A stretch of DNA of 64,000 nt from the NCBI GenBank assembly GCA_963714455.1, contig CAVQON010000020.1:487666-551665 (forward strand). Reading direction: 5' to 3'. A model generated the notes under the pieces. That model was not told the origin of the DNA. It did not search any database and worked only from the letters and a program-made list of their open reading frames with translations. This document shows positions 34,933 through 46,557 of this stretch, in pieces. The stretch is from CAVQGZ01 sp963714455 (GTDB lineage: Bacteria > Actinomycetota > Actinomycetes > Jiangellales > Jiangellaceae). How positions within the stretch are numbered: position 1 is the stretch's first letter; the number at the start of each line of letters is the position of its first letter. The position numbers and the translations under genes are program-made.

Positions 34933-35397
34933 GTGGCCCAGCGAACGGCTGCCCAGCCGAAGTCGAGCAAGAAGAAGGCTTCTGCTGATCCCGCAGTCGC
35001 CCCGGAGTCTCTCGTCGTCCGTGAGGACGAAGACCCCTGGACCGATGCCGAGCTGAGCGAGGTGCGCGACGAGCTGCTGTCGGACGCAGCGAGGCTGCGC
35101 GCCGAGATCGCCGATGCCGAGGCCGACATCGCCGCGCTCCTGCAGGGCGCCGGCGAGGAGGGCGGCGAAGACACCGCCGACACCGGAGCCAAGGCGTTCG
35201 AGCGCGAGCACGAGATGGCCTTGGCGGCCAGCCACCGCGAGATCCTCGGCCAGGTCGAACGGGCGCTGCGCAGCATCGAGACCTCCAGCTACGGCGTGTG
35301 CGAGTCGTGCGGCAAGGCGATCGGCAAGGCACGTCTGCAGGCGTTCCCCCGGGCGACGCTGTGCCTGACGTGCAAGCAACGGCAAGAGCGACGCTGA
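34933..35397 (+). CDS. DksA/TraR-family C4 zinc-finger protein
   Basis: 154 residues from GTG 34933, 8 nt after AAGGAG. A Lys/Ala-rich N-terminal tail precedes a helical coiled-coil region (LSEVRDELLSDAARLRAEIADAEADIAAL) and a C-terminal zinc finger (CESCGKAIGKARLQAFP and CLTC). Bacterial DksA binds the RNA polymerase secondary channel and works with ppGpp; actinobacterial relatives lack some of its contact residues and their role is less clear. It is divergent from ileS and lies just before lspA, a common actinobacterial order. Confidence 0.88.
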   Translation: MAQRTAAQPKSSKKKASADPAVAPESLVVREDEDPWTDAELSEVRDELLSDAARLRAEIADAEADIAALLQGAGEEGGEDTADTGAKAFEREHEMALAASHREILGQVERALRSIETSSYGVCESCGKAIGKARLQAFPRATLCLTCKQRQERR

Positions 35398-35981
35398 GCC
35401 CGCTCGAACCAGGGGCGCCGGGCCCCTCCGCCGACGACCCCGCTGACACGACACGTCCCGGGTCTACTCGCTACGTCCTGACCCTGCTCGCCGTGGCAGC
35501 CACGGTGCTGGTCATCGACCGGGTCACCAAGGTCTGGGCCGTCGACGCGTTGGGCGACGGCGAGGTGATCGTGCTGTTCGACCCCTGGATGCAGCTGCGG
35601 CTCGTCTACAACCCGGGTGCCGCCTTCGGCTTTGCCGGCGGGTACACCGTGGTGATCACCATCATCGCGTTCGGCGTGGCGTTCGCGATCCTGCGGCTCT
35701 CGCGGCGGCTGCGCAGCGTCTGGTGGGCGATCGCGCTGGGCGGCATCCTCGGCGGTGCGCTCGGCAACCTCATCGACCGCATGACGCAGCCGCCGGGCAT
35801 CTTCCGCGGGTACGTGATCGACTTCGTCGAGTGGCCCGGGTTCCCGGTCTGGAACCTCGCCGACGCGGCCATCGTCGGCTCGGTGGCCCTGGTGTTCGTG
35901 CTCAGCCTGCGTGACGTCCCCTACGACCAGGAGCGGCACGAGGCGCGTGCCGCCCCCGACGCCGACGACGACCCCGCGTGA
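35370..35981 (+). CDS. lspA: Lipoprotein signal peptidase LspA
   Basis: About 203 residues. Four membrane helices surround the two aspartates of this aspartic protease: GGALGNLIDRMTQPPG and VIDFVEWPG...VWNLADAAI. It removes signal peptides from prolipoproteins in the membrane. The start is uncertain: GTG 35370 or 35361, both inside the end of the DksA-like gene, because no start codon lies between that gene's end and the first helix. It overlaps the pseudouridine synthase gene by GTGA. Confidence 0.92.
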   Translation: MQATARATLSPLEPGAPGPSADDPADTTRPGSTRYVLTLLAVAATVLVIDRVTKVWAVDALGDGEVIVLFDPWMQLRLVYNPGAAFGFAGGYTVVITIIAFGVAFAILRLSRRLRSVWWAIALGGILGGALGNLIDRMTQPPGIFRGYVIDFVEWPGFPVWNLADAAIVGSVALVFVLSLRDVPYDQERHEARAAPDADDDPA

Positions 35982-36904
35982 GCGACCGCCGATCATTGCC
36001 GGTGCCGGACGGACTGGTGGGGGAGCGTGCGGACGTGGCGCTGGCCCGCATGCTCGGGCTGTCGCGCAGCAAGGCAGCCGACCTGCTCGACCGCGGCGAC
36101 GCGCTGCTCGACGGTGACGTCCTCGGCCGCTCGTCGCGGCTGAGCGCCGGAGGATGGCTGGACGTCACGCTGCCCGCTCCGCCCAGCGCCCCAGCGGTTG
36201 TCGCCGAGCCCGTGCCGGGCATGGCCGTGGTGCACGACGACGACGACATCGTGGTGGTCGACAAGCCGGTGGGGGTGGCGGCCCATCCGTCGCCGGGCTG
36301 GACCGGACCGACGGTGGTCGGGGGGCTGGCTGCCGCGGGCTACCGCGTGGCCACGTCCGGGGCGTCCGAGCGGCAAGGCGTGGTGCACCGCCTCGACGTC
36401 GGCACCAGCGGGCTGATGGTGGTGGCCAAGAGCGAGCACGCCTACACAAGTCTCAAGACCCAGTTTCGCGAGCGCACCGTCGACAAGGTGTACCACGCGG
36501 TCGTGCAGGGTCGCCTCGACCCGCTGCGGGGCACCGTCGACGCCCCCATCGGGCGTCACCCGAGCGCTGACTACCGCTTCGCCGTGGTGGCCGGCGGCAA
36601 GCCGAGCGTGACCCACTACGACACGCTGGAAGCGTTCGCGGCGGCGTCCCTCGTCGAGGTGCACCTGGAGACGGGGCGCACGCACCAGATCAGGGTGCAC
36701 ATGGCGGCGTTGCGACACCCGTGCGCCGGTGACCTCACCTACGGAGCCGACCCGGTGCTCGCCGATCGGCTCGGGCTGGCGCGGCAGTGGCTGCACGCCG
36801 TGGAGCTGCAGGTCGAGCACCCCGGCACGGGGCAGCAGGTGCGGTTCACCTCGCCCTACCCCGCCGACCTGGCCGAGGCACTGGAGAAGCTCCGCTCGAC
36901 CTGA
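35978..36904 (+). CDS. RluA/RluD-family pseudouridine synthase
   Basis: 308 residues. An S4 RNA-binding domain (RADVALARMLGLSRSKAADLLDRG) precedes the RluA catalytic domain with GVVHRLDVGTSGLMVVAK (catalytic Asp), GRTHQIRVHMAALRHPCAGD and a C-terminal HAVELQVEHPGTG. It would modify uridines of 23S rRNA. The lspA-rluD pair is conserved in many bacteria; the exact target positions cannot be read from the sequence. Confidence 0.92.
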   Translation: MSDRRSLPVPDGLVGERADVALARMLGLSRSKAADLLDRGDALLDGDVLGRSSRLSAGGWLDVTLPAPPSAPAVVAEPVPGMAVVHDDDDIVVVDKPVGVAAHPSPGWTGPTVVGGLAAAGYRVATSGASERQGVVHRLDVGTSGLMVVAKSEHAYTSLKTQFRERTVDKVYHAVVQGRLDPLRGTVDAPIGRHPSADYRFAVVAGGKPSVTHYDTLEAFAAASLVEVHLETGRTHQIRVHMAALRHPCAGDLTYGADPVLADRLGLARQWLHAVELQVEHPGTGQQVRFTSPYPADLAEALEKLRST

Positions 36905-36936
36905 GCCGCCCCAGCATCGGTGGCAGGCTGACGGCC

Positions 36937-37809
36937 ATGACGACCGACTCCCCAGCCAGCCGTAGTGGCACCGTCACCCTCGGGGCCACCACATCCGCGC
37001 CGATGGACGTCCACCGCCTCGGGTACGGGGCGATGCGCCTGACCGGCGCCGGCATCTGGGGCCAGCCAGCCGACCCCGCGGCCGCCGTCGGGGTGCTGCG
37101 TCGAGCCGTCGACCTCGGCGTCGACTTCGTCGACACCGCCGACTCGTACGGGCCGTTCGTCTCCGAAGACCTGGTTCGCGAGGCGCTGCACCCCTACGAC
37201 GGGGTCGTCGTCGCCACCAAGGGCGGGCTGCTGCGCACCGGGCCGAACGCATGGCACGTGCTCGGCGAGCCCAACTATCTGCGTCAGTGCGTGGAGATGA
37301 GCCTGCGCCGGCTCGACGTCGAGCGCATCGACCTCTACCAGCTGCACCGGGTCGACACCCGCTACCCGCTGGCCGATCAGCTCGGGGTGCTTGCCGAGAT
37401 GCAGCAGGCCGGCAAGATCGGGCTGGTCGGGCTCAGCGAGGTCGACGTCGCGACCCTGCAGGCAGCGCGGGCGCTCACCGACGTCGTCTCGGTCCAGAAC
37501 ATCTACAACGTCGGCAACCGGACGCACGCCGACGTCCTGGCAGCGTGCGAGCAGGCCGGCATCGGCTTCATCCCGTGGTTCCCGATCGCCGGCGGTGACC
37601 TGGTGGCCGACGACGGGCCCCTCGCGGCGCTGGCAGCCGAGACCGGGTACACGATCGCCCAGCTCTGCCTGGCGTGGCTGCTTCGGACCAGCCCTGTCAT
37701 GCTGCCGATCCCGGGCACCGGCAGCGTCACCCACCTCGAGGAGAACTGCGCGGCCGTCGACGTCGAGCTGGACGAGGCGCAGTGGGCGGCTCTCGACGCG
37801 CTGGCCTGA
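36937..37809 (+). CDS. Aldo/keto reductase
   Basis: A 290-residue TIM-barrel oxidoreductase. The catalytic tetrad is visible: Asp and Tyr in DFVDTADSYGP, Lys in VVATKGG and His in LYQLHRVD. The C-terminal LPIPGTGSVTHLEEN binds NADPH phosphate. The substrate is unknown. There is no Shine-Dalgarno; CAGGCT lies 7 nt before ATG 36937. It stands alone between rluD and a divergently regulated MerR gene. Confidence 0.88.
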   Translation: MTTDSPASRSGTVTLGATTSAPMDVHRLGYGAMRLTGAGIWGQPADPAAAVGVLRRAVDLGVDFVDTADSYGPFVSEDLVREALHPYDGVVVATKGGLLRTGPNAWHVLGEPNYLRQCVEMSLRRLDVERIDLYQLHRVDTRYPLADQLGVLAEMQQAGKIGLVGLSEVDVATLQAARALTDVVSVQNIYNVGNRTHADVLAACEQAGIGFIPWFPIAGGDLVADDGPLAALAAETGYTIAQLCLAWLLRTSPVMLPIPGTGSVTHLEENCAAVDVELDEAQWAALDALA

Positions 37810-37825
37810 TCCGGGGGTCCTGGGC

Positions 37826-37856
37826 TTGACCCTCACGCAACGTGAGGTTCTAGCGT
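37826..37856 (+). promoter_or_regulatory. MerR-type promoter/operator of the TipA-like gene
   Basis: TTGACC (37826-37831) and TAGCGT (37851-37856) are separated by 19 bp, the unusually long spacer that MerR regulators need. The spacer holds a perfect dyad CCTCACG-N3-CGTGAGG (37831-37847). Transcription would start at or next to ATG 37864, giving a leaderless message and autoregulation. Confidence 0.85.
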
Positions 37857-37863
37857 CGTCGAC

Positions 37864-38649
37864 ATGAGCACCGAGGCTGGCGTCGCGACGTACTCCGTCG
37901 GCGAGGTGGCGTCGCTGGCCGGCGTCTCGGTTCGGGCGCTGCACCACTACGACGAGACCGGCCTGCTGGTCGCGTCGCACCGCACGCACGCCGGGTATCG
38001 CCGCTACACCCGCGGCGATCTCGACCGGCTGCAAGAGCTGCTCGTGTACCGGCGGCTCGGCTTCTCCCTCGCAGAGATCGCCGCGCTGCTGGACGACCCG
38101 GGCCACGACAGGCGCTCAGCCCTGCTGCGCCAGCGCGACCTGCTCGCGCAGCGCATGGACGAGCTGGCGGCAGTGCGCCGCCTGGTCGAGCGCACTCTGA
38201 TGACGATGGAAGGAGCGATCACGATGAGCGACGAGCAGAGGTTCGCGGGTCTTGGCACCTACGAGCGAAACGATGCCGAGTTCGGCGAGGAGGTGCGCGA
38301 ACGCTGGGGTGGCACCGATGCCTACGCCGAGTCCACCCGGCGCGCCTCGTCCTACACCGAGGACGACTGGGCGGCGATCAAGGCCGAGACCGAGGCGATC
38401 GAGGCCGGCTTCGCCGACCTGCTGGCCGCCGGCGTCCCGGCCGACGACGTCGCGGCCATGGAGGTGGCCGAGCGGCACCGGCGCCAGATCGATGCGCGGT
38501 TCTACCCCTGCAGCCACGAGATGCACGCCAACCTGGCTGAGATGTACACGGCCGACGCCCGCTTCACCGAGCACTACGAGCAGCGACGGGCGGGCCTGGC
38601 TGCGTACGTGCGCGATGCCATCCTCGCCAACGCCGTGCGTGCCGTGTAG
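37864..38649 (+). CDS. TipA-family MerR regulator with TipAS drug-binding domain
   Basis: 261 residues. Residues 9-75 form a MerR helix-turn-helix (YSVGEVASLAGVSVRALHHYDETGLL, GYRRYTRGDLDRL), then a long coiled-coil helix and, from about residue 121, an all-helical TipAS-like domain (AGLGTYERNDAEFGEEVRERWGG, FYPCSHEMHANLAEMY). TipA proteins bind thiopeptide and other ligands and activate their own promoter. An internal start at 38224 with its own ribosome site would make the free TipAS domain, as in Streptomyces tipA. Confidence 0.92.
   Translation: MSTEAGVATYSVGEVASLAGVSVRALHHYDETGLLVASHRTHAGYRRYTRGDLDRLQELLVYRRLGFSLAEIAALLDDPGHDRRSALLRQRDLLAQRMDELAAVRRLVERTLMTMEGAITMSDEQRFAGLGTYERNDAEFGEEVRERWGGTDAYAESTRRASSYTEDDWAAIKAETEAIEAGFADLLAAGVPADDVAAMEVAERHRRQIDARFYPCSHEMHANLAEMYTADARFTEHYEQRRAGLAAYVRDAILANAVRAV
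38208..38226 (+). promoter_or_regulatory. Internal ribosome site and start for a TipAS-like short product
   Basis: GGAAGGAG at 38208-38215 is followed 8 nt later by in-frame ATG 38224 (codon 121), exactly at the domain boundary. The full-length start has no Shine-Dalgarno, so the short 141-residue form could be made in excess. Confidence 0.7.
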
Positions 38650-38660
38650 CCAGGTGCGGC

Positions 38661-38708
38661 GTCGGGGGAACTCCCCGCCACAGATTCGTGGTGCGGGTTT
38701 CCCCCGAT
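38661..38708. repeat. 48-nt hairpin, left flank of the AbiEi/DUF559 gene
   Basis: Outer arms TCGGGGGAA (38662-38670) and TTCCCCCGA (38699-38707) pair over 9 bp; inner CCCGC/GCGGG and CAC/GTG pair around a short loop. It is the same length as, and 35-36 of 48 positions identical to, the hairpin at 39717-39764. It lies between the convergent TipA-like and DUF559 genes, so it could also serve as a terminator. Confidence 0.7.
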
Positions 38709-38719
38709 CGCTCGCCCGC

Positions 38720-39625
38720 TCACCGTCCGACGACGAGTGCCTCGATCTCGTCCAGAAGCCGGTGCGGGTCCTCCCGGATGCGCCGAGGTGAGATCGACAG
38801 GACGGTCCAGCCGGCCGCGGTGAGGGCGGCTCGACGTCGTGAGGTCCACTCGGGGCCGTCCCCGAGCCCGTGGTGGGCGATGGAGTCGACCTCGACGATG
38901 AGCCGAGCACCGGGCCAGCACGCATCGGCGACGAAGTGCCGGCCGGCGACGTGCACCGGGTGGTTCCATCGCACCGCTCGCGCGAGTGCGGGACGAGTGA
39001 GCACGAGGTCTCGCAGCTCAATCTCGGGCACAGACCGACACCCGGCGCCCAGCTCGTCCAGCACGCGCCGGGGCAGCCTCGAGCCCGCGGTGGGCTCACG
39101 CTCAAGAGCGCGCGACAGCCGTTCCACGGTCGTGAGGCGGCGTTGGACGACGTCGCTCAGCACGGCGCGTACGTCGCTGACCGTGTCGAGGTGTCGGGCG
39201 GCGAGCAGGGCGGCCCGGTCCACGGGGCTCAGGGGAACCCGGTTGCGTACCGCCGGCGTCGGCATCGTCCGCGTGCGGTGGAAGCGCACGTAGCTCGTCG
39301 ATCGGCGCCGCATCTGCCAGTCGATGAGCACATCGACGTGTGGCGCCCGCGGGACGTAGGTGCAGCCGTACCAGGCCAGGGCAACCAAGCCCGTCACCTG
39401 GCTCGTCGGCCCGCCGAGCAGCACAGCCGCCATCACAAGGCCGGCCTGGCTCACCGGACCGGTGAACGTCGCGTAGACGCCCGGCAGCAGGCGTTGCCAC
39501 GGCCCACCGGGACGGGAGGCGCGGGAGACCTGAGTGTCCAGCAGCCCCGACGCCAGGCATTGGCGCCGGGTGATCACGCCGTGCTGGTCCCGGGCGACAG
39601 CCGTCGCCGTGTCCCATGCGGTCAT
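38720..39625 (-). CDS. AbiEi-like N-terminal plus DUF559/Vsr-like nuclease-fold protein
   Basis: 301 residues from ATG 39625. The N terminus (ATAVARDQHGVITRRQCLASG, LPGVYATF) matches the AbiEi winged-helix domain found in type IV antitoxin-like proteins. The C terminus (ARLIVEVDSIAHHGLG, RRRAALTAAGWTVLSISPRRI) resembles DUF559, a Vsr/PD-(D/E)XK nuclease relative, with acidic residues in VEVD. The middle is Arg-rich. No partner toxin is adjacent. Such genes are scattered in actinobacteria; function is unknown. Related hairpins lie 11 nt past its stop and 91 nt before its start. Confidence 0.8.
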   Translation of the reverse strand: MTAWDTATAVARDQHGVITRRQCLASGLLDTQVSRASRPGGPWQRLLPGVYATFTGPVSQAGLVMAAVLLGGPTSQVTGLVALAWYGCTYVPRAPHVDVLIDWQMRRRSTSYVRFHRTRTMPTPAVRNRVPLSPVDRAALLAARHLDTVSDVRAVLSDVVQRRLTTVERLSRALEREPTAGSRLPRRVLDELGAGCRSVPEIELRDLVLTRPALARAVRWNHPVHVAGRHFVADACWPGARLIVEVDSIAHHGLGDGPEWTSRRRAALTAAGWTVLSISPRRIREDPHRLLDEIEALVVGR

Positions 39626-39958
39626 CCTGGCCAGCGTGGGCCGGCGGTGACGGCCCGGACACCGGGTGGGTCCAGGCTGGGGACGACACGCTGGACGGCT
39701 CGTCCCTGTGGGCGAGGTCGGGGGAAGTCCGCGACACGATTGCGTGTCGGCGCTTTCCCCCGACGGCTGGGCGACACGCCCGACACGCCGCGCCTACCTG
39801 ACGCCCCGGCTCCCGACCGCGCCGTGGACCGAACCTGTCGCACCTGGCGACTACCCTTCGAGACGCTTCCCCAGCACCGAACCGGACGGGCCACGGCGCC
39901 TGTGCCGAGGGTGCTGCCGTGGAGCCACGCAGTCAGGTGTCGAGGAGGTCGTCGGCGA
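39626..39958. other. Divergent intergenic region between DUF559 gene and dnaE1
   Basis: These 333 nt contain the hairpin at 39717-39764, a candidate dnaE1 -10 TACCCT at 39852-39857 and the dnaE1 ribosome site GAGGAGG at 39942-39948. The dnaE1 frame is open throughout but without protein similarity, so no further gene is called. Confidence 0.6.
39717..39764. repeat. 48-nt hairpin, right flank of the AbiEi/DUF559 gene
   Basis: Arms GTCGGGGGAA (39717-39726) and TTCCCCCGAC (39755-39764) pair perfectly over 10 bp. After a 4-nt internal loop on each side, CGACACG and CGTGTCG add 7 bp around an ATTG loop. The outer arm is shared with the hairpin at 38661-38708. Confidence 0.75.
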
Positions 39959-43500
<3,542 letters not shown>

Positions 43501-43504
<4 letters not shown>

Positions 43505-44004
43505 CGAAGCGACTCGCCTGGCAGGCGCTGCTGGCGCACCTGGTGGCGGCGCTTGCCGTCGGCATCGGGTGGTGGCAGCTGGCCCCCGAGCTGACCTACA
43601 CCGTGTTCGAGGGCCAGCCGTTCCTGTTCGACGAGGTGGCCTCGCGCAGCATCTTCGACGGGGACGCGACGTTCGTCGTGCTCGGGGCCGTGGCCGGCCT
43701 GGTCTGCGCGGTCGCGCTGCTCGTCGCCGGGCACCGGGGCGTCATCGTCCCGGCACTGCTGGCCGGCGGGGGCCTGCTCGGCTCCGTCGCCGCCTGGTGG
43801 CTCGCGGTGCAGCTCGGCCCGGGGCGCCTCGACACTCTCGCTGCCGCGGCGGGCGAGGGGGAGGTGGTGGCCGGCCCCGAGCTGAGCGCGCACAGCGCGC
43901 TTCTGGTCTGGCCGATCGTCGCTGTCGCCGTGGTACTGGTGGTGACCGCCTTCAGCGAGCCGGAGCCGTCACCGAGGCGACCCTCGCCCGCGTCAGCGCG
44001 ATGA
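43501..44004 (+). CDS. Small four-helix membrane protein (DUF2567-like)
   Basis: 167 residues from GTG 43501, overlapping the dnaE1 stop. Four hydrophobic helices are visible (LLAHLVAALAVGIGWWQL, FVVLGAVAGLVCAVALLVAG, VIVPALLAGGGLLGSVAAWWLAV, LVWPIVAVAVVLVVTAF) with a conserved-looking extracytoplasmic segment EGQPFLFDEVASRSIFDGDATF. I think it belongs with actinobacterial DUF2567-type proteins, but this is tentative. Its last 53 nt overlap the convergent YbaK gene. Confidence 0.75.
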
Positions 44005-44458
44005 GATCGGTCGGGGCGAGCCCGAGGTCGAAGCCCCGCCGCCCCCCGGAGACGTACATCGTCTCCAGGGTCTCCGCGTGGCTGTCGACGACGGTCGGCA
44101 GGGCCCTGCGCTGCCCCAACGGGCTGATCCCGCCGACCACGTAGCCCGTCACCCGTTCGGCGTCGGCCGGCTTGGCCAGCGCGGCACGCTTGCCGCCGAC
44201 GGCCGCCGCGAGGGCCTTGAGGTCGAGCTGGCACGTCACCGGCAGCACCGCGACCACCAGCGACGCGTCCACGTCGGCCAGAAGGGTCTTGAACACCGAT
44301 GCCGGGTCGAGCCCGAGCGCGTCAGCGGCCTCCAGCCCGAACGACGGATGGTTCGGGTCGTGCTCGTAGGGGTGCTCGGTGAACGTGACGCCGGCTGCCA
44401 CGAGCGCCCGCACCGCCGGGGTGCCGCCCGAGCCACCTCTGCCCGACTTCTTGGCCAT
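43952..44458 (-). CDS. ybaK: Cys-tRNA(Pro)/Cys-tRNA(Cys) deacylase YbaK
   Basis: 168 residues. TPAVRALVAAGVTFTEHPYEHDP, LGLDPASVFKTLLADVDASLVVAVLPV (with the functional Lys), KRAALAKPADAERVTGYVVGGISPLGQRRALPTVVD are the YbaK motifs. It clears Cys mischarged on tRNA-Pro. Unlike the paralogue at 536-1012 it keeps the lysine. It overlaps the convergent membrane gene by 53 nt at the 3' ends. Confidence 0.92.
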   Translation of the reverse strand: MAKKSGRGGSGGTPAVRALVAAGVTFTEHPYEHDPNHPSFGLEAADALGLDPASVFKTLLADVDASLVVAVLPVTCQLDLKALAAAVGGKRAALAKPADAERVTGYVVGGISPLGQRRALPTVVDSHAETLETMYVSGGRRGFDLGLAPTDLIALTRARVASVTAPAR

Positions 44459-44464
44459 CGACGC

Positions 44465-45151
44465 TCAGTTCAGTGTCACGCCGGAGCGCAGCAGGTCGGT
44501 CGCTGGGACGGCCCCGAGCAGCCCGATCACCGTCTGCTCCCGCGCCAGCAGCGACGACAGCCGGGCCAGCCGGTCGGCGGTGCTCGGCGCGGCGAGCAGG
44601 CGCTGCCGGTCACCCAGGTCGAGCAGCATCGCGGCCGACACGAGGTACGACAGCACGGTCGGGTCGTCCGGAAGCTGGCTCACCTCGTCGAGGTCGGGGT
44701 CTGCCTCCGGACCACCGGCTAGCAGCGTCTGGTAGTCGGCGAACCGGGTGGCCACGGAGGCGCTGAGGGCGGGCAGCGAATCGGTGGGCCCGGTGTCGTC
44801 CGGGATCCACTCCACCTCGCCCTGCAGGTAGGGCAGCGAGTCGTCGACGGCGTGCAGCCGGAAGCGTCGCGCACCGACACTCACGATGTCGGAACGACCG
44901 TCCGGGTACGGCGTCACCCGGCGCAGCAGCGCGGTGGTGCCGACTTCGTGCAGGGCAGCGACGGACGCGGCGCCCACCTCGTGCCCCGCGCGGATCGCGA
45001 CGACACCGAACGAGCGCTCGAGGTCGTCCTCGCCCTCGGACAGCCGGGCGACCAGCAGCCGGTAGCGCTCCTCGAAGATGTGCAGCGGCAGCGCCAGCCC
45101 GGGGAACAGCACGCTGCCCAACGGGAACAGCGGAATGATCGCTCGGGCCAC
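44465..45151 (-). CDS. LON substrate-binding-domain protein
   Basis: 228 residues: IIPLFPLGSVLFPGLALPLHIFEERYR is the characteristic start of the Lon N-terminal (LAN) domain, followed by FGVVAI, GTTALLRRVTPYPDGRSDIVSVGARRFRL and a C-terminal helical part. There is no AAA or protease domain, so it is the stand-alone form of unknown role. GTG 45151 is preceded by TAGCCT at 7 nt (minus strand 45164-45159), a leaderless arrangement. YbaK follows 6 nt after its stop. Confidence 0.88.
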   Translation of the reverse strand: MARAIIPLFPLGSVLFPGLALPLHIFEERYRLLVARLSEGEDDLERSFGVVAIRAGHEVGAASVAALHEVGTTALLRRVTPYPDGRSDIVSVGARRFRLHAVDDSLPYLQGEVEWIPDDTGPTDSLPALSASVATRFADYQTLLAGGPEADPDLDEVSQLPDDPTVLSYLVSAAMLLDLGDRQRLLAAPSTADRLARLSSLLAREQTVIGLLGAVPATDLLRSGVTLN

Positions 45152-45232
45152 GCACGGAAGGCTAGGGCCATGCTCGGCGAACGGCTCGCCGGGCCGGGGA
45201 GCGCGGCCCAGGCAGCCACGGCGTCGGCGATC

Positions 45233-45238
45233 TAGACT
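45233..45238 (+). promoter_or_regulatory. -10 hexamer TAGACT of the his operon
   Basis: TAGACT ends 8 nt before GTG 45247 and no Shine-Dalgarno is present, so the hisD message probably begins at or next to its start codon. No clear -35 was found. Confidence 0.55.
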
Positions 45239-45246
45239 CTGCCGAC

Positions 45247-46557
45247 GTGATGCGCCGACTCGACCTCCGGCAGTCCGACGCGAGCAGCCCGCGCGACTAC
45301 CGCCACGTCGTGCCCCGTGCAGCGATGGACGTCGAGCACGCGCTCGACGCCGTCCGCCCGATCTGTGCCGACGTGGCGACCCGTGGGGACGACGCGCTGC
45401 TCGACTTGGCGGAGCGGTTCGACAAGGTGCGTCCGACGTCGGTACGCGTGCCGGGCGAGGTGCTGGACGACTCGTTGGCCACGCTCGACCCCACGGTGCG
45501 TCGCGCGCTGGAGACCTCGATCGAGCGGGCGCGCCTCGTGCACGACGACCAGCGCCGCACCGACGTGACGACGTCGGTGATCCCCGGAGGGACGGTCACC
45601 GAGCGCTGGGTGCCGGTGCGTCGCGTCGGCCTGTACGTGCCGGGCGGTCTGGCCGTGTACCCGTCCAGCGTGGTGATGAACGTGGTGCCGGCACAAGCTG
45701 CCGGCGTCGCGTCGCTGGCCGTGGCGTCACCGCCGCAGCGTGACAACGACGGCTGGCCCGACCCGGCGATCCTCGCCGTCTGCCGACTGCTCGGCGTGGA
45801 CGAGGTGTACGCCACCGGCGGCGCCCAGGCGGTCGCGATGTTCGCCTACGGAACGGCCTCGTGTGAGGCGGTCGACCTCGTTACCGGCCCGGGCAACATC
45901 TACGTCACCGCGGCCAAACGGCTTCTCGAAGGACTGGTCGGCATCGACTCCGAGGCCGGGCCCACCGAGATTGCGATCCTCGCCGACGACACGGCGAACC
46001 CGGTGCACGTCGCCGCCGACCTGATCAGCCAGGCCGAGCACGACCCGTTGGCCGCGAGCGTGCTGGTCACCACGTCCGAGCCTCTCGGTGACGCCGTGCT
46101 CGCCGAGCTGCCCGCCCAGGTGAGCGCCACCAAGCACACCGAGCGCATCACCGCGGCGCTGACCGGTGAGCAGAGCGCGATCGTGCTCGTGCGTGACGTC
46201 GACCAGGGCCTGGCCGTCGTCGACGCCTACGCCGCGGAGCACCTCGAGATCCAGACCCGCGACGCCGCGGCGGTGGCCGCGCGCGTGCACAACGCGGGGG
46301 CGATCTTCGTCGGCCCCTGGGCGCCGGTGTCGCTGGGTGACTACGTGGCGGGGTCGAACCACGTGCTGCCGACCGGTGGCTGCGCGGTGCACTCGTCCGG
46401 GTTGAGCGTGCAGACGTTCCTGCGCGGCATCCACGTGGTGACCTACGACGAGCAGGCGCTGCGCGCCAGCGCCGAGCACGTCGTGGCGCTGGCTCAGGCC
46501 GAAGACCTGCCCGCCCACGGCGCGGCGGTGTCGCTGCGCCTCGACCCGCGACGGTGA
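45247..46557 (+). CDS. hisD: Histidinol dehydrogenase
   Basis: 436 residues from GTG 45247 (ATG 45250 is one codon later). Motifs include VPGGLAVYPSSVVMNVVPAQ, TGGAQAVAMFAYGT, VTGPGNIYVTAAKR, GPTEIAILAD, LISQAEHDP and GSNHVLPTGGCAVHSSGLSV, which supply the Zn and NAD sites. It oxidises histidinol to histidine in two steps. It is the first gene of the his operon and overlaps hisC by GTGA. Confidence 0.96.
   Translation: MMRRLDLRQSDASSPRDYRHVVPRAAMDVEHALDAVRPICADVATRGDDALLDLAERFDKVRPTSVRVPGEVLDDSLATLDPTVRRALETSIERARLVHDDQRRTDVTTSVIPGGTVTERWVPVRRVGLYVPGGLAVYPSSVVMNVVPAQAAGVASLAVASPPQRDNDGWPDPAILAVCRLLGVDEVYATGGAQAVAMFAYGTASCEAVDLVTGPGNIYVTAAKRLLEGLVGIDSEAGPTEIAILADDTANPVHVAADLISQAEHDPLAASVLVTTSEPLGDAVLAELPAQVSATKHTERITAALTGEQSAIVLVRDVDQGLAVVDAYAAEHLEIQTRDAAAVAARVHNAGAIFVGPWAPVSLGDYVAGSNHVLPTGGCAVHSSGLSVQTFLRGIHVVTYDEQALRASAEHVVALAQAEDLPAHGAAVSLRLDPRR

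Noticed and set aside
38870..39958. dnaE1 frame stays open for over 1 kb upstream of the chosen start
   Set aside because: The upstream stretch is antisense to the DUF559 gene, has no polymerase similarity, and GTG 39959 has a good ribosome site and gives the standard DnaE1 length.
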